From an uncultured Propionibacteriaceae bacterium (GTDB lineage Bacteria > Actinomycetota > Actinomycetes > Propionibacteriales > Propionibacteriaceae): a stretch of 64,000 bases of DNA. Position 1 is the stretch's first letter; each line of letters starts with the position of its first letter. The notes under the pieces were generated by a model. The model made no database searches, was not told the origin of the DNA, and saw only the letters and a list, made by a program, of their open reading frames with translations. The stretch is from assembly GCA_937926975.1 (NCBI GenBank), contig CALBCJ010000012.1, positions 124,001-188,000 on the forward strand, written 5' to 3'. This document shows positions 1 to 8,137 of this stretch, one piece after another. A program made the position numbers and the translations under genes.

Positions 1-2
1 GC

Positions 3-362
3 CAGCCGACGCACAGTGGCTCCGGCACTGCGCAGCTGCTCGGTCGCGGCCGCAGCGGCATTCAGGAGCTCACGCAGGAGGTGACCGTCCCCGCCGAGGG
101 CGGCACCCTGGAGGCGTGGATCCAGGTGACCAGCCGGGAAGGCAAGGCCACGGCCTTCGACAAGCTCCGGATCGAGGTGGTCTCCGAGTCGGGCACCACG
201 GTGCTGATCTCGGCCTCCAACACTGACGCCGGCGACGGCTACAGCCGAAAGTCGGCCAGCCTGGCGCCCTTCGCCGGGCAGACCGTGCAGCTGAGGGTGA
301 TCGCCCAGGAGGACTATGCCCTGGCGACGACCTTCCTGGTGGACGACCTGGCAGTTGTCTGA
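3..362 (+). CDS. C-terminal fragment of a secreted/cell-surface protein (jelly-roll-like domain)
   Basis: The frame is open from the left edge of the window and ends at TGA 360-362, so only the last ~119 residues are present. The piece starts with a HSGSGTAQLLGRG-like segment and alternates short beta strands, ending in the FLVDDLAVV type of strand. This pattern is seen in C-terminal beta-sandwich (carbohydrate-binding or P-like) domains appended to secreted peptidases and glycosidases. No catalytic motif is visible, so the enzyme class cannot be stated. An internal GTG at 81 is not a credible start because the coding signal continues upstream of it. Confidence 0.6.
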   Translation, partial: QPTHSGSGTAQLLGRGRSGIQELTQEVTVPAEGGTLEAWIQVTSREGKATAFDKLRIEVVSESGTTVLISASNTDAGDGYSRKSASLAPFAGQTVQLRVIAQEDYALATTFLVDDLAVV

Positions 363-402
363 TCTCAGCCGGCCGCCGCAACCCCAGGTCTAGGCGGTCC
401 GG

Positions 403-1314
403 TCAGACCGGGTCGCCAGCCAGGGCGGCCCGCAGCCGGGCCACCGGGCCGGCCAGGCTGAGCCGCTCGGTCAGCTCGACGAGCCGGTCTGGGTCGGCAG
501 GGGAGCGCGGCAGCGCGAGCAGGCCCGGCAGTGGCAGGTCGCGGCGCACCGCCACGACCGCCCGGGCCGGCTGGAGGTAGTCCGACGCCGCCTCGAGGAG
601 CTTACGGGTCCGCGCGGGCAGCGGCGCCGCCAGCACCTCGTCCAGGTCGCCGTGCTCGGTGAGCAGCCGGGCCGCGGTCTTCTCCCCGATCCCGGCCACC
701 CCGGGCAGGCCGTCCGAGGGGTCGCCGCGCAGCACCGCGAAGTCCACGTACTGGTGGCCGCGGATCCCGTACCGCTTCTGGAGCCAGGCGTCGTCGACAG
801 CCTCGTACCGGGAGACACCGCGGGCCAGGTACAGCACTGTGCAGTCGTCACTCACCAGCTGGAACAGGTCCCGGTCACCGGTCACGACGTCCACCGGCCC
901 GGCCGCACCAGCGGCCAGGCTGCCGATCACGTCGTCCGCCTCGTACCCGGCGGCGCCGACGACCGGGATCCCGAAGGCCTTCAGCACCTCGCGGATCAGC
1001 GGCACCTGGACCGCCAGGGCCGGGTCGACCACCTCCGGCTCAGCAGCCCCCACTGGCAGGTCGCTGTTGCCGCCGGCCACCCGGTGCGCCTTGTACGAGC
1101 CGATCAGCGCCACCCGCCAGGCGGGTCGCCAGTCGTCGTCCCAGCAGGCCACCAGCTCGTCAGGACCGCGGTCCCGGACGAAGCGGGCGACCATGTCGAG
1201 CAGGCCTCGCACCGCGTTCACCGGGGTGACTCCGTCGGCTGCGAGCAGGGGCGGCACCCCGAAGAAGGCCCGAAAGTAGAGCGACGCGGTGTCGAGCAGC
1301 AGGCGACGAGGCAC
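403..1314 (-). CDS. 5'-3' exonuclease (PIN/H3TH, FEN-like)
   Basis: This 303-residue protein is a stand-alone homologue of the 5'-nuclease domain of DNA polymerase I, expected to remove RNA primers or flaps. Visible signatures are the N-terminal LLLDTASLYFRAFFG acidic segment, YEADDVIG at residues 124-131, TGDRDLFQLV from 145, and the helix-hairpin-helix metal/DNA segment GDPSDGLPGVAGIG at 197-210. The length fits the actinobacterial single-domain family. Start is GTG at 1314, six bases after a TAGCCT -10 box (1326-1321 on the minus strand), which suggests a leaderless mRNA. It is transcribed divergently from lnt. Confidence 0.93.
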   Translation of the reverse strand: MPRRLLLDTASLYFRAFFGVPPLLAADGVTPVNAVRGLLDMVARFVRDRGPDELVACWDDDWRPAWRVALIGSYKAHRVAGGNSDLPVGAAEPEVVDPALAVQVPLIREVLKAFGIPVVGAAGYEADDVIGSLAAGAAGPVDVVTGDRDLFQLVSDDCTVLYLARGVSRYEAVDDAWLQKRYGIRGHQYVDFAVLRGDPSDGLPGVAGIGEKTAARLLTEHGDLDEVLAAPLPARTRKLLEAASDYLQPARAVVAVRRDLPLPGLLALPRSPADPDRLVELTERLSLAGPVARLRAALAGDPV

Positions 1315-1320
1315 CCGCCC

Positions 1321-1383
1321 AGGCTAGCCGGGCCCGTCGTCCGGGGCGGCCGAGCCTGGTGCCCGGGCTGGTCCCGGTACAGT
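1321..1383. promoter_or_regulatory. Divergent leaderless promoters for the exonuclease and lnt
   Basis: A minus-strand TAGCCT (1326-1321) lies 6 bases before the exonuclease GTG. A plus-strand TACAGT (1378-1383) lies 7 bases before the lnt GTG at 1391. Neither gene has a Shine-Dalgarno sequence. The spacing fits transcription starting at the start codon. No clear -35 box is seen. Confidence 0.45.
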
Positions 1384-1390
1384 CGCGCAG

Positions 1391-2968
1391 GTGACCACAC
1401 CCGCTGCGCTGTCGCTTCGCCCCTGGCCTCGCCGCGCACTCGCGCTGCTGGCCGGGGCGGTGTCGGCTCTTGGCTTCCAGCCGTACAACCTGTGGCCGCT
1501 GGCCCTGGTCGGCGCGGCGGCGCTCACGGTCGCTGTGGCCGGGCTCCGGCTGCGGACCTGCTTCGGCCTGGGCTACCTGTACGGGCTGAGCTTTCTGACG
1601 ATCACGGTCGGCTGGGCGGCGGTGATCGCGGCCCCGGTGGCGGTGGCGCTGGTCGGTTTCGAGGCCCTCTGGTTCGGCCTGCTCGCGCAGCTGCTGGGCA
1701 CGGTGGTCGGTTCCCGGCTCTGGCCGCTGTGGGCAGCAGCCGGCTGGGTGACAGTGGAGTACCTCTACTCCCGGCTTCCGTTCGGCGGCTTCGGGTGGTT
1801 CCGCCTTGGCTTCGCGATGGCGGACTCTCCGCTGGCCGGGCTGTACCCGCTGGTCAGCGTGGCGGGGGTCTCCTTTCTGGCCGCACTGCTGGCACAGCTG
1901 CTGGCCTGGGTGCTGGTCGGGCGAGGCAGCAGCCGGCAGCCCCTGGTACGGCTGGGGGCAGGGCTGGCCGCGTTCGCGCTGCTGGCCGGGTCGGGGCTGC
2001 TGGCCCGGACCGTTCCGCTGGCCGCGCCCAGCAGCCAGCGGGCGGTCACGGTCGGTGTGGTGCAGGGCAATGTGGACGGAGTCACCGGGGTCGAGGCGAT
2101 GGGACGGGCCCGCTCGGTGACTCGAAACCACCTGGCCGAGACCGTCACCCTGATGGCCCGGGCCCGGTCCGGACAGTACCCCGCCCCGGACCTGGTGCTG
2201 TGGCCGGAGAACTCCACCGACATCGACCCGGTCTGGGACGCCGAGACCGGAGCCGTGGTGCAGACCGCGGTCGACCTGGCCCAGGTCCCGGTGCTCGTTG
2301 GTGCGGTCACCGAGGGCCCGGGCGAGCAGGAGCGGCAGACCACCGCGGTCTGGTGGGACCCGCAGGCCGGCCCCGGTCCCCGCTACCACAAGCGGAACCT
2401 GGTCCCGTTCGGGGAGTGGGTCCCGTTTCGGGCCCAGCTGCTGCCCCTCATTCCGATGCTTCAGCTGTCCGGGCGGCAGAGCGTCCCCGGCACCGGGCCC
2501 GGAGTCCTCGAGGTCGACGTCGACGGGCAGCCGCTGCGGGTCGGGGTGATGATCTGCTTTGAGCTGGCCTACGACCAGACCGCCCGCGAGGCGGTCACCG
2601 GGACCGGACCCGACCACGGTGCGCAGCTGCTGACCGTCCAGAGCAACAACGCCACCTACGCGGGCACCGGCCAGATCCCGCAGCAGTGGGCCATCACCCG
2701 GGTCCGGGCGATGGAGGCCCGCCGCGAGATCCTGGTGGCCACCACGAACGCCTGGTCCGGCTACATCCGTACGGACGGGCAGGTGGTCTACCGAACCGAG
2801 CAGCGCACCGCCGACTCGTACGCGGTCACGGTGCCCGTCCGCGACAACCTCACCCCCGCGGTCCGGTACGGGGCGCAGATCGAGGCAGCGCTGGTGCTGG
2901 CCGGTGTGGGAGGTCTTGCCGTACGCGTAGGAGCGGCCTGGAAGAATAGAAGCGAACGCTCCCGGTGA
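1391..2968 (+). CDS. lnt: Apolipoprotein N-acyltransferase
   Basis: A 525-residue membrane enzyme that adds the third acyl chain to the N-terminal cysteine of lipoproteins. The first ~215 residues are a run of hydrophobic helices; the rest is a carbon-nitrogen hydrolase (nitrilase) domain starting at VTVGVVQGNV. The Glu-Lys-Cys triad is intact: E273 in LWPENS, K334 in YHKRNLVPFGEW, C389 in VMICFE. The GTG start has no Shine-Dalgarno but an upstream TACAGT box. The next gene is ppm; in mycobacteria these two activities occur as domains of one protein or as neighbours, which supports both calls. Confidence 0.95.
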   Translation: MTTPAALSLRPWPRRALALLAGAVSALGFQPYNLWPLALVGAAALTVAVAGLRLRTCFGLGYLYGLSFLTITVGWAAVIAAPVAVALVGFEALWFGLLAQLLGTVVGSRLWPLWAAAGWVTVEYLYSRLPFGGFGWFRLGFAMADSPLAGLYPLVSVAGVSFLAALLAQLLAWVLVGRGSSRQPLVRLGAGLAAFALLAGSGLLARTVPLAAPSSQRAVTVGVVQGNVDGVTGVEAMGRARSVTRNHLAETVTLMARARSGQYPAPDLVLWPENSTDIDPVWDAETGAVVQTAVDLAQVPVLVGAVTEGPGEQERQTTAVWWDPQAGPGPRYHKRNLVPFGEWVPFRAQLLPLIPMLQLSGRQSVPGTGPGVLEVDVDGQPLRVGVMICFELAYDQTAREAVTGTGPDHGAQLLTVQSNNATYAGTGQIPQQWAITRVRAMEARREILVATTNAWSGYIRTDGQVVYRTEQRTADSYAVTVPVRDNLTPAVRYGAQIEAALVLAGVGGLAVRVGAAWKNRSERSR

Positions 2969-2980
2969 AAGGTAAGCCCT

Positions 2981-3757
2981 GTGGCTGTCTCGCTTGACAA
3001 GGTCCTCGTGATCATCCCCACCTACAACGAGGTCGACAACCTGGAGCCGATCACGTCGCGGCTACGGAAGGCGGTTCCCACAGCCGACATCCTGATCGCC
3101 GATGACGCCTCCCCGGACGGGACCGGAGAGCTGGCCGACCGGCTCGCGGCTGCCGACCCGCACCTGCACGTCATGCACCGCCGGGGCAAGGAGGGCCTGG
3201 GCGCGGCCTACCTGGCCGGGTTTCGGTGGGGCCTGGAGCGGGGGTACGACGTGCTGGTGGAGCACGACGCCGACGGCTCCCACCAGCCGGAGCAGCTGCC
3301 GCGGCTGCTGAAGGCGCTGGAGCACGCCGACATGGTGAAGGGATCACGCTACGTCAAGGGCGGCTCGGTGGTGAACTGGCCGAAGTCGCGAGAGCTGCTG
3401 TCGCGGGGCGGGTCGCTGTGGACCCGGCTGATGCTGGGGATCCCGGTCAAGGACGTCACCGGCGGCTTCAACGCCTTCCGCGCCGGCACCCTGCGGGCGG
3501 TCATCGACCGGGTCTCCTCGGTCGGCTACAACTTCCAGGTCGACCTGACCTGGCAGGCGCTGCAGCAGGGCTTCACCGTGGCCGAGGTCCCCATCGAGTT
3601 CATTGAGCGGGAGCGGGGCCAGTCGAAGATGAGCAAGAACATCGTGCTCGAGGCCCTGGCCCGGACCACCGCCTGGGGAGTCCGGCACCGGGCCCGCCAG
3701 CTGGCCGACCTGGTTCGCGGTCGACGCAGCCAGGCTGCTGTGGCCAACCGCCCATGA
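2981..3757 (+). CDS. ppm: Polyprenol monophosphomannose synthase (GT2)
   Basis: This 258-residue family 2 glycosyltransferase transfers mannose from GDP-mannose to polyprenyl phosphate, the donor for lipoglycan and protein mannosylation. It shows IIPTYNEVDNL at the N-terminus, IADDASPDGT, the metal-binding HDADGSHQPEQL motif and the ERERGQSKM segment typical of DPM1-like enzymes. The C-terminal membrane helices of some homologues are absent. It lies 12 bases after lnt with an AAAGG Shine-Dalgarno, and its stop overlaps the fxsA start, so lnt-ppm-fxsA is one operon. Confidence 0.92.
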   Translation: MAVSLDKVLVIIPTYNEVDNLEPITSRLRKAVPTADILIADDASPDGTGELADRLAAADPHLHVMHRRGKEGLGAAYLAGFRWGLERGYDVLVEHDADGSHQPEQLPRLLKALEHADMVKGSRYVKGGSVVNWPKSRELLSRGGSLWTRLMLGIPVKDVTGGFNAFRAGTLRAVIDRVSSVGYNFQVDLTWQALQQGFTVAEVPIEFIERERGQSKMSKNIVLEALARTTAWGVRHRARQLADLVRGRRSQAAVANRP

Positions 3758-4254
3758 AGGGGCGCACTGGCTGGGTGGTCGGGGCGCTGCTGCTGGTCTT
3801 CGCTGCCGTCCCGATTCTCGAGATCTCGCTGATCGTCCAGGCCGGGCGGCTGCTGGGCGTGCTGCCGACCCTGGGGATGCTCCTGCTCACCTCGGCGCTC
3901 GGCGCCTGGCTGGCGCGGCGCGAGGGAAGACGGGCCTGGACCGCCCTGTCGACCGCCTTCACCTCGGGGAAGATGCCCACCGGTGAGCTCGCCGACGCAG
4001 CGCTGGTGCTCACCGGCGGCATCATGCTGCTGTTCCCGGGCTTCCTGACCGACCTGCTCGGTCTGGTCTTCCTGGTCCCGGCGACCCGGCCGCTGACCCG
4101 GGTCCTGATCGCCTGGACCGTCGCCCGTACCGCCCAGAAGCGGGGCATCAGCCTTGACCAGGTGACTCGGGCCGGCCCCGGCGCAGCCCAGGGCGGGGGA
4201 GTGATCATCCCTGGCGAGGTGGCCGACCCCGAGACCGCGGGCGAGACCACCTGA
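3754..4254 (+). CDS. fxsA: FxsA family membrane protein
   Basis: A 166-residue protein whose start overlaps the ppm stop by 4 bases (ATGA), indicating translational coupling. It begins with two or three hydrophobic helices including a VPILEISLIVQAGRLLG segment, and has the FxsA-family MLLFPGFLTDLLGL signature around residue 90-105. The E. coli member alleviates phage T7 exclusion by the F plasmid; no biochemical activity is established for the actinobacterial members. The C-terminal ~40 residues are hydrophilic and variable. Confidence 0.88.
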   Translation: MKGRTGWVVGALLLVFAAVPILEISLIVQAGRLLGVLPTLGMLLLTSALGAWLARREGRRAWTALSTAFTSGKMPTGELADAALVLTGGIMLLFPGFLTDLLGLVFLVPATRPLTRVLIAWTVARTAQKRGISLDQVTRAGPGAAQGGGVIIPGEVADPETAGETT

Positions 4255-4349
4255 CACTGCGCCGAAGCCCCGGGCGCAGGAGCACCGCTGAGCTGGCCGC
4301 TGTCTCGGCCGGCAGGTCTGTCGACGGGGTCGGCCAGAGGTACACGACC

Positions 4350-5249
4350 CTAGCCCTGGCGGAGCCGGACCTGAGCCTGCCCGTTGGCGGCGAAGCGGGA
4401 CTCGACCCGGGCCTCCTGAGACTCGACGAACTTCCGGAACGAGCCGAAGCCCAGGGCCGACTCCTTGAAGGCCGGGTCGAGCCGCTGCATCTGGCTCTTC
4501 ACCCCGGCGGCGTACAGCCACTCGTCCGAGCTCTTCTCCATCCCGACCCGGATCGCCCGGACCAGCAGCTCGGCGGCCGCCTCCTCTGGAGAGAGTGTGG
4601 CGGGCTTCGCCTTCCTGGTCTTCGCCTTGGCCGGCTGCTGGGCGGGCTGAGGCTTGTCCTGGTCAGGCGCCGGGGCCTCGGGGGCCGGGTGCGGAACCCC
4701 GGGGAGGTCGGCGTAGTGGGTGAACTCGTCGCAGGCAGCCACCAGGGCCCGACTGGTGGAGCCGGCGACCCCGATCCCGACCACGTGACGCCCGAGCCGC
4801 TTGCAGTGCTGGGCCAGGGCAATGAAGTCGGAGTCTCCGGCCACGATCACGACGTGGGTCAGGTCGGCGTGCCGGTACAGGTCGTCGATCGCGTCGGTCG
4901 AGAGCCGGATGTCGGCCCCGTTCTTGGTCCCGGACGTGGAGAACAGCTGGGTCAGGTACACGGCCCGGTTCACCAGCTGCGGCCGGTACGCGGCATTGGC
5001 CGGTACCGACCAGTCCGCGTAGGCCCGGGTGAAGGCGACTGTCCCGAAGGAGGTGGCGTAGTCGATGATCGCGTCCACGTCTACCCGAGCCTGGTCCAGG
5101 CGCCGCGCCACCTCGTTCGTGGACGTGGGCGACATGGCATGGTCCCGGGCCTGGTCGGCCCGCCACCGGGCCCGGCCGTGCACCGCCTCGTACCGGGAGA
5201 TCACGATGTTGTCGAAGTCCAGGTACACGGCGACGCGGTTCTCAGCCAT
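4350..5249 (-). CDS. NYN domain RNase-like protein with C-terminal OST-HTH/LOTUS domain
   Basis: A 299-residue protein. The N-terminal ~165 residues are a PIN-like NYN domain: AVYLDFDNIV at the start, ADIRLSTDAIDDL, and VIVAGDSDFIALAQHCKRLGRHVVGIG carry the expected acidic residues. A Pro/Ala/Lys-rich linker follows, then a C-terminal LOTUS-type winged helix (DPAFKESALGFGSFRKFVES). The architecture suggests an RNA-binding ribonuclease; its substrate is unknown. ATG 5249 lies 6 bases after a minus-strand TAGGTT box, again a leaderless arrangement. It is convergent with fxsA. Confidence 0.88.
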   Translation of the reverse strand: MAENRVAVYLDFDNIVISRYEAVHGRARWRADQARDHAMSPTSTNEVARRLDQARVDVDAIIDYATSFGTVAFTRAYADWSVPANAAYRPQLVNRAVYLTQLFSTSGTKNGADIRLSTDAIDDLYRHADLTHVVIVAGDSDFIALAQHCKRLGRHVVGIGVAGSTSRALVAACDEFTHYADLPGVPHPAPEAPAPDQDKPQPAQQPAKAKTRKAKPATLSPEEAAAELLVRAIRVGMEKSSDEWLYAAGVKSQMQRLDPAFKESALGFGSFRKFVESQEARVESRFAANGQAQVRLRQG

Positions 5250-5270
5250 GCGGTGAACCTACCGCCCCGG

Positions 5271-5606
5271 TCAGTCCTCGTCGCGCAGCAGCGCTAGTCG
5301 TTCGGCCATGAGCTCCTCCAGCTCGGGGATCGAGCGCCGCTCCCGCAGCATGTCGTAGTGGGTCCGGGGAGGCTTGACCTCCTTCTCCTCCGGCTGGGTG
5401 CCGTCGGCTCGGGCGGCGACCTTGCCGCAGCGCTGGCACTCCCACTGGGCCGGCAGCTCCGCCTCCTCGGAGAACATCACCGAGAAGTGGTGCCCGCTCG
5501 GGCAGTCGAAGCTGACCTCCTGCCGGGGGGCGAACTCGATGCCCTCGTCGTCCTCAAAGCTCTTTGCACCCAGCCCTGTTCCTCGCAGCGCACGATCAGC
5601 CATCAC
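5271..5606 (-). CDS. rbpA: RNA polymerase-binding protein RbpA
   Basis: A 111-residue actinobacteria-specific transcription factor that binds RNA polymerase and group 1/2 sigma factors and stabilises the open complex. Visible parts are the N-terminal tail with GTGLGAKSFEDDEG, a core with Cys pairs (DCPSGHHF and WECQRCGKVA), the basic linker, and the C-terminal sigma-interaction helix (RTHYDMLRERRSIPELEELMAERL). Its start overlaps the end of the upstream MFS gene by 4 bases, so it is expressed as the last gene of a ugpQ-MFS-rbpA operon unless an internal promoter exists. Confidence 0.97.
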   Translation of the reverse strand: MMADRALRGTGLGAKSFEDDEGIEFAPRQEVSFDCPSGHHFSVMFSEEAELPAQWECQRCGKVAARADGTQPEEKEVKPPRTHYDMLRERRSIPELEELMAERLALLRDED

Positions 5607-7012
5607 TGCCCTCCTCTGCCGGTGGCGGCCGTCTCGGGGTCCAGCACCCCGTCGGTACCCAATTCTTCCTGGCCGCTGCGAACCACCGCTAGCATCACCG
5701 CAAGACCCGCGGCCAGCACCAGCGCGACCCCGAGGATTCCCCAGTACTGGGTGTTCTCCTGCCCGGTGACCGTGGCCCCCAGCAGGATCCCGCCCCCGAA
5801 GGCAGCGGGGGCGATGAAGGAGACAACCCGCCCGGTCGTGGCGTACAGGCCGAACAGCTCGGCGCTCTTGCCCTCGGGAATCAGGCGAGCCAGGTAGCTG
5901 CGAGCCGCTGACTGGGCCGGGCCGACGAAGGCCGTCATCCCCAGCCCCAGCGCCCAGAACGCGGTCCGGCCGCGGTCGTGCAGCAGAAAGATCCCGGTTG
6001 CCAGCACCACCAGCGCCGCCAGCGAGAACAGGATCACCCGCTGCGGGCCGATCCGGTCGTCGAGAACCCCGCAGGCCATCGTGGCGACCCCGGCCACCAC
6101 GCTGGCCACCGCTCCGAAGACGATCACCTCGCCGGAGCTGAAGCCGAAGGTGCCTGCCGCAATCACCGCCCCGAAGGTGAAGACCGCGTTCAGGCCGTCG
6201 CGGAACAGGGCGGAGGCCAGCAGAAAGTAGACCAGCTGCCGCTCGGTGCGCCAGAGCCGTCGGACAGTGGTGAACAGGGCCTGGTACGAGCCGACCACCC
6301 CGAGGCGCTCCTGGTCACGTGGTGGGCTGTTGCGCAGCATCACCAGCGGAGGGATGGTGAACAGCGCCATCCACACCGCGCACACCAGCATGGAGACCCG
6401 GATGTCGAGAGCCTCGGTGCTGGTGACCCCGAACAGGCCGACCTCGGGCTGGATGAACGCGAAGTACACCAGCAGCAGCGAGAAGATGCCGCCCAGGTAG
6501 CCCAGCCCCCAGCCCAGCCCGGAGACCCGCCCCACGTTGCCGGCCGAGGCGACCTGGTCGATGGTCGAGTTGTAGGAGACGTCGGCGATGTCGCGCACGA
6601 TGCTGCCGACTGCCAGCAGTGCCAGCCCGAGCCACACGTACGACGGGTGCGGGCGGACCAGGTAGAGCGCCGCCGACAGCACCGTCAGGGCCCAGGTCAG
6701 CACCCGCAGGGTGGTCACGCTGGCCCCGCTCCGGTCAGCGTGCTGACCCAGCACCGGCGCGAGAGCGGCGACTGCCACCCCGCCGATCAGCGTGGAGGTC
6801 GACAGCGCCACGGAGGTGGTGTTGGTGTCACCGAAGGCTGGGCTGGTGATGTACACCGCGAAGACGAAGGTCGTGATCACGGTGGCGAACGGCTGGGCGC
6901 CCCAGTCCCACAGCGCCCAGGTCAGTACCCGCCACCGCGAGCCCGGGACCTGCTCCTTGAGGGCGCCGCCAGGCAGCGTCTCCCAGGTGCTGGTCACCGC
7001 CCGCCCTCCCAC
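5603..7012 (-). CDS. MFS transporter, UMF1/Atg22-like
   Basis: A 469-residue protein with about 12 hydrophobic helices, beginning with WALWDWGAQPFATVITTFVF, a segment characteristic of the UMF1 (vacuole effluxer Atg22-like) branch of the major facilitator superfamily. The substrate is unknown; amino-acid efflux is known for fungal relatives only. The start overlaps the end of ugpQ by 19 bases and the stop overlaps the rbpA start by 4, so translation of all three is coupled. Confidence 0.88.
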   Translation of the reverse strand: MGGRAVTSTWETLPGGALKEQVPGSRWRVLTWALWDWGAQPFATVITTFVFAVYITSPAFGDTNTTSVALSTSTLIGGVAVAALAPVLGQHADRSGASVTTLRVLTWALTVLSAALYLVRPHPSYVWLGLALLAVGSIVRDIADVSYNSTIDQVASAGNVGRVSGLGWGLGYLGGIFSLLLVYFAFIQPEVGLFGVTSTEALDIRVSMLVCAVWMALFTIPPLVMLRNSPPRDQERLGVVGSYQALFTTVRRLWRTERQLVYFLLASALFRDGLNAVFTFGAVIAAGTFGFSSGEVIVFGAVASVVAGVATMACGVLDDRIGPQRVILFSLAALVVLATGIFLLHDRGRTAFWALGLGMTAFVGPAQSAARSYLARLIPEGKSAELFGLYATTGRVVSFIAPAAFGGGILLGATVTGQENTQYWGILGVALVLAAGLAVMLAVVRSGQEELGTDGVLDPETAATGRGGQ

Positions 7013-7785
7013 AGCCCGCGCTCCTGCAGAACCTTCTTCACGGTGTCGGTCCGGTCGGTGAAGACACCGTCCAGGCCCAGGTCGATCAGGTCGTGCACCA
7101 GCTGCTCGTCATTGATGGTCCAGGCGTGGACCACCTTCCCGGCAGCGTGGGCGTGCTTGAGCAGCCTCCGGGTCACGACCCGGACCTCCCGGCCGAGAAC
7201 GGGGTGGCGAAGCGGCACCTGGAAGGCGACTCCAGGGGAGTTCAGCAGTCGCGGCAGCAGTGGCACGTAGGCGTTCCAGAGGGCACCGGCGGGGGAGACG
7301 CAGGTCGGGACCCGGCGGCCCATGAGCCGCCGGAAGGCCCGGATCCGCTCCATCGAGAAGGACGCGACGCAGACCCGGTCCTGGGCCCGGTGCCGCTCGA
7401 TCGCCCGGACCAGCGGGGTCACCGCGTTCGGGTGCTTGAGGTCGAGGTTGAACCGGGCCTCAGGAAAAGCCTCCAGCAGGTCGTCCAGCCGCGGGACTGG
7501 CTCCGTGCCACCGATCCGGGCCCGCTGCAGGTCTGCGTACGCCAGCTCGACCAGCGGCCCGCTGCTGTCGGTGACCCGGTCCAGGGAGTCGTCGTGGAAG
7601 GCGACCAGGACCCCGTCCCGAGTGGCGTGAACATCCGTCTCGAGGTAGCGGTAGCCCATGTCCACAGCGTGCTGAAAGGCGGCCAGTGAGTTCTCCTTGC
7701 CGACCAGGTCCGGGTGCTCGGCGCCGCCGCGGTGGGCGATCGCAGCAAACCCCGTGTCGAAGAACGGGAAGTCAGTGGCGCGCAT
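6994..7785 (-). CDS. ugpQ: Glycerophosphodiester phosphodiesterase
   Basis: A 263-residue enzyme that hydrolyses glycerophosphodiesters to glycerol-3-phosphate and an alcohol. It has the N-terminal AIAHRGGAEHPDLVGKENSLAAF segment with catalytic HRG and EN, the ETDVHATRDGVLVAFHD motif, and WTINDEQLVHDLIDLGLDGVFTDR at the end, typical of the GDPD TIM barrel. No signal peptide is visible, so it is probably cytoplasmic. The start chosen (ATG 7785) has a GGAG Shine-Dalgarno; the frame continues upstream to 8247 but that part is low-complexity and crosses a direct repeat, so it is not coding. Confidence 0.93.
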   Translation of the reverse strand: MRATDFPFFDTGFAAIAHRGGAEHPDLVGKENSLAAFQHAVDMGYRYLETDVHATRDGVLVAFHDDSLDRVTDSSGPLVELAYADLQRARIGGTEPVPRLDDLLEAFPEARFNLDLKHPNAVTPLVRAIERHRAQDRVCVASFSMERIRAFRRLMGRRVPTCVSPAGALWNAYVPLLPRLLNSPGVAFQVPLRHPVLGREVRVVTRRLLKHAHAAGKVVHAWTINDEQLVHDLIDLGLDGVFTDRTDTVKKVLQERGLWEGGR

Positions 7786-8137
7786 CAGTGCTGGCTCCTC
7801 GGGCTCGGTAGACCGTTGAACACGTCCCGGCCGGTGGTCTCGGTGCGTGGGGTGCGCAGCCTGAGTCCACCGGCGAGGTCCGGCCCCAGGGTAGGCCCTT
7901 CCTGGGACGAGACCTGCAGATCTCGCACGGGCCGGGTTACGTGCGCTGGGTCTCACCGTAGCGCCGGCCTCGGCGAGCGCACTCGTTCTCGCCCAGACCG
8001 CTGCGAGCGGCTCGGGTACAGACCTGGACCGTGCTCTGGTCCGGTCCCGGTAGGGGTAGTGCCAAGTGCAGCAGGCGACGAGCGCCGACACCCCGTTTGG
8101 TCCGGTCCCGGTAGGGGTAGTGCCAAGATGAGAGACC
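7786..8137. other. 352-base divergent intergenic region between ugpQ and pdxY
   Basis: No gene is supported here. It contains a short inverted repeat CCAGG/CCTGG around 7885-7906 overlapping a possible minus-strand TACCCT -10 box (7893-7888) for the ugpQ operon, and a 30-base direct repeat (8037-8066 and 8098-8127) immediately before the pdxY start. The repeat is listed separately. No tRNA or hairpin terminator is visible. Confidence 0.5.
8037..8127 (+). repeat. Perfect 30-base direct repeat upstream of pdxY
   Basis: Two identical 30-base copies, 8037-8066 and 8098-8127, each starting TGGTCCGG and ending GTAGTGCCAAG, are separated by 31 unrelated bases. The second copy ends 10 bases before the pdxY GTG, so it must include or abut the promoter. 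Possible readings are a tandem operator (direct-repeat sites are usual for MocR/PdxR-type regulators of vitamin B6 genes), a promoter duplication, or a chance local duplication. Two copies with no cas genes do not make a CRISPR array. Confidence 0.8.

Noticed and set aside
652..2617. Long open frames antisense to or overlapping the exonuclease and lnt (up to 636 residues)
   Set aside because: Third-position GC bias opens false frames on both strands; these have no domain motifs and overlap genes with clear active sites. The same applies to long antisense frames over murA, nagB, lysX, thrS, lacZ and the coiled-coil genes.
8037..8127. Repeat-spacer-repeat unit (30/31/30) that looks like a minimal CRISPR
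   Set aside because: Only two repeats, no repeat-internal dyad, no cas genes within the window, and it abuts a gene start; better explained as a promoter/operator duplication.
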